NCBI GenBank assembly: GCA_013360535.1
Contig: JABWBL010000030.1
Location: 1-14,374 of the forward strand
Direction: 5' to 3'
From: Planctomycetaceae bacterium
GTDB lineage: Bacteria; Planctomycetota; UBA1135; GCA-002686595
Length of the DNA: 14,374 nucleotides
The first letter of the stretch is position 1, and the number at the start of each line of letters is the position of its first letter. The notes beneath the pieces were generated by a model. The model did not search any database and had not been told where the DNA came from. It saw only the letters and a list, made by a program, of their open reading frames with translations. Made by a program: the position numbers and the translations under genes. This document shows positions 7,749-13,925 of this stretch, piece by piece.

Positions 7749-7775
7749 TCTTTACTTCTGCGGGTCTTGGGTCAA
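7749..7775 (-). promoter_or_regulatory. Candidate promoter for the membrane protein/phosphoesterase pair
   Basis: On the minus strand TTGACC (7775-7770) matches five of six bases of the -35 consensus. It is followed after 15 nt by TAAAGA (7754-7749), a poor -10 that matches three of six. It sits about 45 bp upstream of the ATG at 7705. The weak -10 and short spacer make this tentative. Confidence 0.22.
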
Positions 7776-7803
7776 CCGTGGGGCGCGGGCGCCGTGCATG
7801 GTA

Positions 7804-7831
7804 TTGGACCTTGGACACTACGCGATATCTT
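7804..7831 (+). promoter_or_regulatory. Candidate parB promoter
   Basis: TTGGAC (7804-7809) and TATCTT (7826-7831) are separated by 16 nt on the plus strand. Both are imperfect sigma-70 elements. If used, transcription would start near 7838, just upstream of the parS palindrome, which would suit repression of parB by its own product. Confidence 0.3.
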
Positions 7832-7849
7832 GTGGACCGCGCCTTCGAC

Positions 7850-7865
7850 TGTTCCACGTGGAACA
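7850..7865. promoter_or_regulatory. parS: parS centromere-like ParB binding site
   Basis: TGTTCCACGTGGAACA is a perfect 16-bp palindrome. It has the CACGTG core and GTT/AAC flanks of bacterial chromosomal parS (B. subtilis consensus TGTTNCACGTGAAACA). It lies 32 bp upstream of the parB ATG, in the probable leader. A perfect match this close to a ParB gene is very unlikely to be chance. ParB would load here as a clamp and spread, and could also repress parB. Confidence 0.9.
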
Positions 7866-7882
7866 ACGGGCGCCCTAGAGCC

Positions 7883-7890
7883 GGAGGAGA
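7883..7890 (+). promoter_or_regulatory. Strong parB ribosome binding site
   Basis: GGAGGAGA ends 7 nt before the ATG at 7898. It is the clearest Shine-Dalgarno in the window and decides the parB start against the open frame that runs further upstream to 7778. Most other genes here have weak or no such sites. Confidence 0.85.
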
Positions 7891-7897
7891 ACGACAA

Positions 7898-8755
7898 ATG
7901 GAACGACGACTTGGCAAGGGACTGGGTTCGCTGCTCGGTGGAGCGGTCGAAGAGCAGGGCTCGGCGGAGCTCGAGCTCGCGAAGATCGACCCCAACCCAT
8001 TCCAGCCGCGCAAGACGATGGATCCGGCCGGCCTTGAGGAGCTGCGCGACAGCATCTCCGCACATGGGGTGCTCCAGCCGATCGTTGTTAGGAAGATGGG
8101 GGACAGATACCAGATCGTCTCCGGTGAGCGCCGCTGGCGCGCCGCCCGACTCGCCGGTCTGGACCGCATTCCTGCCATCCAGCGCAACGTCGTCTCCGAC
8201 AGCGAGATGCTCGAGCTCGCGCTGGTGGAGAACGTCCAACGTCGCGATCTCGACCCGATCGAACGTGCGCGAGGCTTCAAGCAGCTGATGGACGCGCTCG
8301 GCATCACGCAGGAGGCGGTCTCCATGAAGGTCGGACTCAAGCGTGCGACGGTGGCGAACCACCTCCGCTTGCTCGACCTTCCCGAGAAGGTCCAGGTCGC
8401 AGTGGGCAAGGGCCTCATGAGCATGGGACATGCCCGCGCGCTGTTGGGTCTGTCCGACCCCGCTCGCATCGAAGCGGTGATGGAGCAAGCTGTCCGACGC
8501 GACCTTTCCGTCCGCGACGTCGAGCGTCTGGTTCGGGATGAGGTGCAGGCACCGAAGCCGGCCGTGGACGACGCTCTCGTGGCTACACCCCCGTGGCTGG
8601 CCCAGGCGGAGCGCAGGCTCGGTGACGCCCTCGGCACCAAGGTTTCGCTGCAAGTTGAGGCCGACTTCAGCGGCCAGATCCGCATCGAGTTCTTCGACAA
8701 GACCCAGCTGAACCGCCTGCTCGATCGTCTCGCGCCGCAGGCCAGGCTCGAGTAA
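7898..8755 (+). CDS. parB: Chromosome partitioning protein ParB
   Basis: The 285-residue product is a complete chromosomal ParB (Spo0J/Noc family) that binds parS, hydrolyses CTP and forms a sliding clamp for chromosome segregation. The N-terminus RLGKGLGSLLGG (4-15) is the ParA-stimulating peptide seen in ParA-partnered ParBs. Then come NPFQPRK (33-39), the CTP-binding segment VSGERRWRAARLAG (74-87) and ENVQRRDLDPIE (111-122). The helix-turn-helix spans about 136-158, and a C-terminal dimerisation domain covers about 232-281. Nothing essential appears missing. Unusually, no parA lies next to it: the upstream neighbour is an unrelated divergent membrane-protein gene. The retained N-terminal peptide implies that a ParA exists elsewhere. 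A perfect parS in the leader suggests autoregulation, and a strong bidirectional terminator follows. Confidence 0.97.
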   Translation: MERRLGKGLGSLLGGAVEEQGSAELELAKIDPNPFQPRKTMDPAGLEELRDSISAHGVLQPIVVRKMGDRYQIVSGERRWRAARLAGLDRIPAIQRNVVSDSEMLELALVENVQRRDLDPIERARGFKQLMDALGITQEAVSMKVGLKRATVANHLRLLDLPEKVQVAVGKGLMSMGHARALLGLSDPARIEAVMEQAVRRDLSVRDVERLVRDEVQAPKPAVDDALVATPPWLAQAERRLGDALGTKVSLQVEADFSGQIRIEFFDKTQLNRLLDRLAPQARLE

Positions 8756-8772
8756 CGAGCCCCGTTCCATGC

Positions 8773-8810
8773 AGAAAGGCGCGACTTCCGTGAGGGAGTC
8801 GCGCCTTTCT
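8773..8810. terminator. Bidirectional rho-independent terminator between convergent parB and the cyclophilin-like gene
   Basis: AGAAAGGCGCGACT (8773-8786) pairs perfectly with AGTCGCGCCTTTCT (8797-8810): a 14-bp stem with a 10-nt loop. The plus-strand transcript ends the stem in CTTTCTTGG and continues into a T-rich stretch; the minus strand similarly ends in CTTTCT. It lies 17 bp after the parB stop and 16 bp from the stop of the convergent gene, so it probably serves both. Confidence 0.88.
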
Positions 8811-8826
8811 TGGTTTCAAGCGAGCG

Positions 8827-9891
8827 TCAGGGAACGGTCTCGACGGCCGTCAGCACGACGGGCTTCTCCGGACGGCCCGAGCCGTCCGAGGCCTGCGCGG
8901 CGTTGGCCAGCTGGCGGACGATGTCCATGCCACCCGTGACGACGCCAAAGACCACACGCTGTCCATCCAGATCGTGCCGATCCTCGGTGAGGATCGAGAA
9001 CCGGCTTCCGAGGCTCTCCTTGCGAGCGGTACCGGCCGCGGCCGTCAGCACGCCCTTGAAGTGATAAAGGCCGGTCTCCTTGAACTGCAGCACCTTGTCG
9101 CCGCCGCCCGTGCCCCACTTGGCCAGGTCGTCCTCGCGGGTCAGCGGGTCGCCGCCATCGACACCCATTTGCGAGTCAATACGGTAGAGCTTGGTCCCGC
9201 TGTAATATCCAGAAGCGGCCAGATCCAGGAAGTTCTGAACGTGCTCGGGCGCGCGGTCCCGATAGAGCGTCACCTCGATGTCGCCCAGCTCGGTCTTGAG
9301 GCGCACCTTCGGGGCGTCCGCTGCCGGCTGGGGGTTCGCGAACAGGCTGGGGTGCTGCTCCTCCCAGGCCTTTCGGGCCGCGATACCCGACGTCCACGCC
9401 GCGACCAGCGACTCCGAAGTGCCGTCCACCGCCCAGACCTGCTTCACCAGCGGGTGCTCGGGGTACTCCGTCCGGAGCGCATCGAGAGCGGCCTTCGCCT
9501 CGTCGAACTTCCGCTCGCCCAGCAGTGCATTGGCCTCCAGCCAGCGACTCCAAGGCCCGGCGTCCGTGCCCTTGAGCTCGGTCGCAAGCGACGCCATGAC
9601 CTCGGGCGGCGCCGTAGGAATGCGCGGAAAACCCGCGAGATCCGTGCGGCGGTCCACGGCCTCCCAGCTCTTGTCGCGCGCGGCCTGACGGGTGGTTTCG
9701 GCCTGGTGCCGGTAGATCACGTAGCCCGCGATCGCGAGGAAGAGCCCGAGTCCGTGGATCCAGTACTTCGAGACGAAAAGCGCGAAAGTCGACTTCTCGG
9801 CGAGCGGCGCGAGCGTCACGGACGTGGCGCTCTTGTGGGTGGGGTTGGCCATCTTGGGGATCGAAGCGGACCGAGGCGCGTCCGTCGGCAT
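8827..9891 (-). CDS. Membrane-anchored cyclophilin-like (peptidyl-prolyl isomerase fold) protein with altered active site
   Basis: Counting from the ATG at 9891 (354 residues): a short N-terminus, one membrane span (about 44-60), a helical TPR-like stretch (about 111-145, EANALLGERKFDEAKAALDALRTEYP), then a cyclophilin domain (about 196-352, from LKTELGDIEVTLYRDRAPEHVQNFLDLA). The N-in orientation would put the domain in the periplasm, where such proteins assist folding. Compared with human cyclophilin A, R55 is kept (YRI, R237). By my alignment F60, Q63, Q111, F113, W121 and H126 are replaced (MGVDGGD, GSRFSILT, RHDLDGQR). Prolyl isomerase activity is therefore doubtful. Other possible starts are GTG 9909 and ATG 9852; none has a clear Shine-Dalgarno. 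A good promoter sits about 50 bp upstream, and the gene shares a terminator with parB. Confidence 0.83.
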   Translation of the reverse strand: MPTDAPRSASIPKMANPTHKSATSVTLAPLAEKSTFALFVSKYWIHGLGLFLAIAGYVIYRHQAETTRQAARDKSWEAVDRRTDLAGFPRIPTAPPEVMASLATELKGTDAGPWSRWLEANALLGERKFDEAKAALDALRTEYPEHPLVKQVWAVDGTSESLVAAWTSGIAARKAWEEQHPSLFANPQPAADAPKVRLKTELGDIEVTLYRDRAPEHVQNFLDLAASGYYSGTKLYRIDSQMGVDGGDPLTREDDLAKWGTGGGDKVLQFKETGLYHFKGVLTAAAGTARKESLGSRFSILTEDRHDLDGQRVVFGVVTGGMDIVRQLANAAQASDGSGRPEKPVVLTAVETVP

Positions 9892-9938
9892 GGTGCCGGA
9901 GCGACGCACCCGCGGGGGGCGGAGATTGGGGAGCGTGG

Positions 9939-9966
9939 ATTATAGGCACACCGACCCCGCCGACAA
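9939..9966 (-). promoter_or_regulatory. Sigma-70-type promoter for the cyclophilin-like gene
   Basis: On the minus strand a perfect TATAAT (9944-9939) is preceded, with a 16-nt spacer, by TTGTCG (9966-9961), four of six to the -35 consensus. Transcription would start near 9931, giving a leader of about 40 nt to the ATG at 9891. TATAAT is rare in DNA this GC-rich, which adds weight. The rest of the 9910-10082 intergenic region holds a GGCCGG/CCGGCC hairpin (10032-10046) and no clear plus-strand promoter. Confidence 0.55.
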
Positions 9967-10082
9967 CTCCCACCCCCGGACGTCGGCCTGCGACCGCGGA
10001 CCGACCCCTTGCTAGCCTTCCTGACACTCGTGGCCGGACCCCGGCCGCGTGCCAAGCCAACGACAGACACCTCAGGCCTGCC

Positions 10083-11528
10083 ATGCTGACTCCGATCGCC
10101 CTCCTTGCTCTCGTCCTGAACCCGCTCACGCCGAACAGTGCCCTCCCCGGTCGGGAACTGGTCCAGGCCGACAAGAAGGCCGAGTACGAGAAGCGCTTGG
10201 CGGCGGCCGAGGGCAACGCCGAGAAGCTCTGGCAGCTCTACGAATGGTGCTCGGCGAACGGCCTCGACAAGGACGGCAAGAACGTCCTGCGCAAGATCCT
10301 CAAGCTCGACGACGCCGACCGCAAGGCACACGAGCTGCTGGGGGAGATCGAGTACGACGGCAAGTGGTTCCCCAGCGAGAAGAAGGTCGAGGAGTACAAG
10401 AAGAAGAAGCTCGAGGAAGAGGCCAAGCGCTCCGGCAAGGTCGTCTACAAGGGTGAGCTCGTCGATCCCGCGGACGTGCCGTACCTCGAGAAGGGCATGG
10501 TCAAGAACGACGACGGGCGCTGGGTCGACGCCGAGGAGCACAAGAAGATCACCGAAGGCTGGAAGAAGCAGGATCTCGAGTGGATCGCCCCGGCGGACCT
10601 GCCCAACCTCGAGAAGGGCCTGTGGAAGTGTGGCGACAAGTGGCTCACCGAGGCCGACGCCAACAAGTTCCACGCCGAACTCGACAAGTGGTGGAAGATC
10701 CCTGCAGACCACTTCCTGCTCTACACGACCTGTGACCGCGCGCTGGCGATGAAGGCCCGCGACGAAGCGGAGCGCGCCTTCCGCGAAGTGGTGCGCGCGC
10801 TCGGTCGCGTGCCGACGTCTCCGGTGCCGGTGCTGATCCTGCGCAGTCAGGCGCAGTACGGCGAGTTCGCGGGACAGCGCCAGTCCGAGCTGCGGCCGAA
10901 CTCGTCGATCCACGGAGCGACGATCGCCGAGATCTGGGTCGAGCCGCTGCAGGCCGGGATGACGAGCGCGGGCTTCGGCTACTGGGATGCGTCGAACGAC
11001 AAGGACAACAGCTTTGGTCCGATGTTCGTGCGTCACGCGGCCGCGCAATCGCTCGCCGAATCGATCGACCCCAGCCCGAAGACGCTCGCCGGTCTCGTCG
11101 CCGGACGCGGCTCACCGAACAGCGCGAAGGAGTGGTGGTCCGAGAAGCAGCTTCCGGAATGGCTGCGCTACGGCACGTGCGCCTACGCGGAGCGTTATCT
11201 GGCGGACGCCACGGTCAAGGCCGGCGGCGACCCGTACTGGATGCGCAAGTGGTCGCTCGAGAACATCGCGAACAAGGGCGGCATCGATCCGCTCGACACG
11301 ATCCTCGCGTGCAACCTGAGCGATCCGGCGAACGCCGCCAAGGTCATCAACGAGACCGGGCTCGTGATGTCGTTCATTCTCGACGGCAAGTGTCCGCCGG
11401 TCGTGCAGGCGCACCAGGCGTTCAAGGACGCCTTCAAGAACGGCAAGGAAGTCAAGGCGGCCGTCAAGGCGCTCGAAGACGCCATCCGCAAGAACGAGGC
11501 CGCGTTGCGCAAGTACGCGGGCATCTGA
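10083..11528 (+). CDS. Secreted protein with gluzincin (peptidase MA/DUF1570-like) fold lacking the HExxH motif
   Basis: The 481-residue product begins with a short hydrophobic leader (about 1-20) resembling a signal peptide. A lysine- and glutamate-rich helical region follows (30-120), then two copies of a roughly 31-residue Trp-containing repeat (126-156 and 167-197). The C-terminal part has the layout of secreted gluzincin-like proteins: PVPVLILRSQAQYGEFAG (247-264), a helix at FVRHAAAQSLAES (315-327) where HExxH is expected, and LPEWLRYGTCAYAERY (357-372) where P.WL.EG.A.Y.E is expected. The catalytic Glu, the second zinc His and the third ligand Glu are replaced, so it is probably not a working protease. 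The family placement is from pattern only. It starts a plus-strand run with the next two genes (13-bp gap downstream). Alanine codons shift from mainly GCC to mainly GCG along the gene. Confidence 0.75.
   Translation: MLTPIALLALVLNPLTPNSALPGRELVQADKKAEYEKRLAAAEGNAEKLWQLYEWCSANGLDKDGKNVLRKILKLDDADRKAHELLGEIEYDGKWFPSEKKVEEYKKKKLEEEAKRSGKVVYKGELVDPADVPYLEKGMVKNDDGRWVDAEEHKKITEGWKKQDLEWIAPADLPNLEKGLWKCGDKWLTEADANKFHAELDKWWKIPADHFLLYTTCDRALAMKARDEAERAFREVVRALGRVPTSPVPVLILRSQAQYGEFAGQRQSELRPNSSIHGATIAEIWVEPLQAGMTSAGFGYWDASNDKDNSFGPMFVRHAAAQSLAESIDPSPKTLAGLVAGRGSPNSAKEWWSEKQLPEWLRYGTCAYAERYLADATVKAGGDPYWMRKWSLENIANKGGIDPLDTILACNLSDPANAAKVINETGLVMSFILDGKCPPVVQAHQAFKDAFKNGKEVKAAVKALEDAIRKNEAALRKYAGI
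10458..10673 (+). repeat. Tandem protein repeat encoded within the secreted protein
   Basis: Residues 126-156 (LVDPADVPYLEKGMVK...GRWVDAEEHKK) and 167-197 (WIAPADLPNLEKGLWK...DKWLTEADANK) are imperfect copies separated by 10 residues. A looser third half-copy, EYDGKWFPSEKKVEEY, lies at 90-105. The shared core is PAD-P-LEKG followed by a Trp and an acidic helix. The DNA copies are diverged, so this is an old duplication. Confidence 0.7.
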
Positions 11529-11541
11529 GTTTCACGGAGCC

Positions 11542-13902
11542 ATGCTGGCACTCACGCTCGCCCTCGCGACGCTGCAGGGGTCGCACCATCCGCTGCATCC
11601 GGCGCGCGCGCAGCTCGTGCTGGAGGTTCCCGACGTAACGAGTCTGCTCAGTGCCTACGACAGGGCGCCGCTGGTCGCGTTGATGCGCGACGAGACGGCG
11701 CGCGCGGCCTTTGCGCGCTTTGGCGAACAGATGAGTTTCGACGCGAGCGCCGGCCTGCGGCCCTTGCTCGAGCTGGCGGGCCTTCCGCCGACGACGGGAA
11801 CGGATGAGTTGCTCGCGATGGCGCGGCGCGCGGAGCGCTTCTCGCTTTCGGTTTCGACGCGCGAGGAACGCGCCAATGAGCTGCGCGAGTCGTTCGAGCG
11901 CGCGGTGCGCACGCAGCTCGAGATCCTCGACATTGAGGATGCGATCGCTATCCGGTACGACTCCGCGCTGCCGAGTCGCCTCGAGGAAGTGCCGCTTCCG
12001 GACGCGCTTCGCACGGACGAGTGGGGGAACCCCTACCAACTCGCACGCACGAGTACGGGCTCCCTGCGCATCTTCTCCTTCGGCGCGGATGGCGCGAGCG
12101 GCGGCAACGGCGAGAGCGCGGACATCGACGCCGAGCTCGACCAAGAGCGCTGGATCGAGAAGGAACTCGAACGCCGGCGCGCGATCCTCGTGGCGATCGA
12201 CTTCACGAGCGAGGCCTTGGCGACAACGTCGCTGCAGGAACTGATGGAAGCCGTCGGCGGCGACACGACCGACCGGACGCGCACGGTGGAGTTCGCCGGA
12301 GCGAACGCCGTGTGGAGCTCCTTCACGACCAGGAAGCCAGCCGAATCGGAAGGTTGGTCGCTGCGCGCTGGCGCACGTGTGCTGCTCGGCTTTGGCGCGT
12401 CTCGCGTCGAGGACATCGTGGCGCGGCTCGCGGATCCCGCGCGTTCGCTCGCGACGGATGCGCGCTGGAACGCGATGCAGAGCGCCCTTGGCGCGCCCTC
12501 TGGCGTGGTCGTCGCGCAGGGTGTGCTCGACACGGACGTGCTCGCGAGCCTGCTCGCGGATTCGATCGACCTGTTTTCCGCGCCTGACGCGCTCGCGCGA
12601 CTCGCGCCGCAAACGACGGCTTTTCGCATGCAGCTCGTCGGCGAGCGCTTCCACACCGACCTCTGGCGGCCGGAGCCCAGCGACGGTTCGTGGCTCGGTG
12701 CGCTCGGCATCGCGCGGCCCGACGCGGCTACGCTGGAGCTCGTGCCTGCGGATGCCGCCGGCGTGCTCGCGACTCGCATCGATGTCGCGCGCCTCGAGCG
12801 CCAGTTCCGCGCGCGAGCCGGCCTCGACGAGACCGCGGCCGCAAGGCTCGCCGAGCTCGAGCAGAAGCACGGTTTCGACCTGTCGAAGGACGTGTTCGGC
12901 AACCTCGCGGGCGGCATGTCGCTGCACGTGATGCCGCTCAACTCGATCGGCCTTCCGAACATCGTCGCCATGTTCGAGCTGCGCGACGCGGCGGCCTTCG
13001 AGCGGGGCATGAAGGCTCTCGCGACGGCGTTCGCAGAGCAGCCGGGCCAGACGATGAAGCTCAAGTCCTCGCGCTACCGCGACGCCGCGATGTGGACGAT
13101 CGAGACGGAGAGCTCCGGCGCGAGCCCGATTCCGCTCGACATCTCGCCGACGATCGCGATCGCGGGCGGGCGCGCGATCCTGGCGACGACGGCGCTGTTC
13201 GCCAAGCGCGAGGTGAAGCGTGTGCTCGGCGACGAGCCGAAGAATGCCGAGCCGCTCGCGAAGTTCGCGAGCGTGCCCGCGGACGCGACGCTCGTCGGCG
13301 CGATGGACTGGCGCGCGATGGTCGACAGCCTCTACACGACGCTGCGCGGCGCCGCGGCGCTCGCGGGCGGCTTCGCGGACTTGCCGATCGATCTCGGCGC
13401 GCTGTCGGCGGCTCTGCCGGAGAAGCCCGAGGTGTTCACGCGCTTCTTTGCTCCGACGACGATGTGGGGGAGACCAGTGGAGCAGGGCTTCCACGTGCAC
13501 CTCGAGGCGTCGTTCGGTCCGGAAACCTGGATCTCGCTGGCCGCGCTCGGCACGAGCGTCGTCACGTCGATGTCCGAACGTTCGAACGAGGGCGGTGAAG
13601 CACCCGTGGAACCGGCGTCCGCACCGGGCGCCGCCGAGCTCGAGCTCACCAAGCAGGCGCTCGATCGTGTCGCGACGCGCCTGTTCGTGTTCCAGCTCGA
13701 CCAAGGCGCATATCCGGAAGCGCTCGCTGCTCTCACGCTGCCGACGGAGTCCTATCCGCAGGGGTATCTCGATGGCGAGCCGCTTCCGAAGGACGGCTGG
13801 GGCCGCGACCTGCACTACCGCAGGGAAGGCGACGGCCATCGCCTCTGGTCGGCGGGCGCGGACGGCGTCGACGGCACGACCGACGACGTGCAGCAATTCT
13901 AG
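11542..13902 (+). CDS. DUF3352-like protein carrying two GspG (type II secretion pseudopilin) C-terminal-type cassettes
   Basis: A 786-residue product with a weak N-terminal leader (MLALTLALATLQG). Residues 150-196 contain DEWGNPYQL...FSFGADGASGGNGESADI, the calcium-loop signature of major pseudopilin GspG. Residues 700-786 contain a second, fuller version: a helix (LDRVATRLFVFQLDQGAYPEAL), then PLPKDGWGRDLHYR and SAGADGVDGTTDDVQQF. Between them (about 210-670) is an alpha/beta region with motifs such as GNLAGGMSLHVMP and SPTIAIAGGRAILATT, resembling DUF3352-type proteins; that match is tentative. There is no N-terminal pilin methylation motif or membrane helix, so it is not a pseudopilin itself. 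The ATG is 13 bp after the previous stop, with GGAG only 2 nt ahead. It is probably exported and acts with its neighbours at the envelope; the function is unknown. Confidence 0.75.
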   Translation: MLALTLALATLQGSHHPLHPARAQLVLEVPDVTSLLSAYDRAPLVALMRDETARAAFARFGEQMSFDASAGLRPLLELAGLPPTTGTDELLAMARRAERFSLSVSTREERANELRESFERAVRTQLEILDIEDAIAIRYDSALPSRLEEVPLPDALRTDEWGNPYQLARTSTGSLRIFSFGADGASGGNGESADIDAELDQERWIEKELERRRAILVAIDFTSEALATTSLQELMEAVGGDTTDRTRTVEFAGANAVWSSFTTRKPAESEGWSLRAGARVLLGFGASRVEDIVARLADPARSLATDARWNAMQSALGAPSGVVVAQGVLDTDVLASLLADSIDLFSAPDALARLAPQTTAFRMQLVGERFHTDLWRPEPSDGSWLGALGIARPDAATLELVPADAAGVLATRIDVARLERQFRARAGLDETAAARLAELEQKHGFDLSKDVFGNLAGGMSLHVMPLNSIGLPNIVAMFELRDAAAFERGMKALATAFAEQPGQTMKLKSSRYRDAAMWTIETESSGASPIPLDISPTIAIAGGRAILATTALFAKREVKRVLGDEPKNAEPLAKFASVPADATLVGAMDWRAMVDSLYTTLRGAAALAGGFADLPIDLGALSAALPEKPEVFTRFFAPTTMWGRPVEQGFHVHLEASFGPETWISLAALGTSVVTSMSERSNEGGEAPVEPASAPGAAELELTKQALDRVATRLFVFQLDQGAYPEALAALTLPTESYPQGYLDGEPLPKDGWGRDLHYRREGDGHRLWSAGADGVDGTTDDVQQF

Positions 13903-13925
13903 GAAGCTTGGCCCGAGAGCCCGGA

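Noticed and set aside
11464..13896. 810-codon minus-strand open frame antisense to the double-cassette protein
   Set aside because: Its residues are dominated by Arg, Ala, Glu and His, as expected for an antiframe of GCG/CGC-rich codons, and no domain is recognisable. The plus-strand frame carries the GspG signatures.
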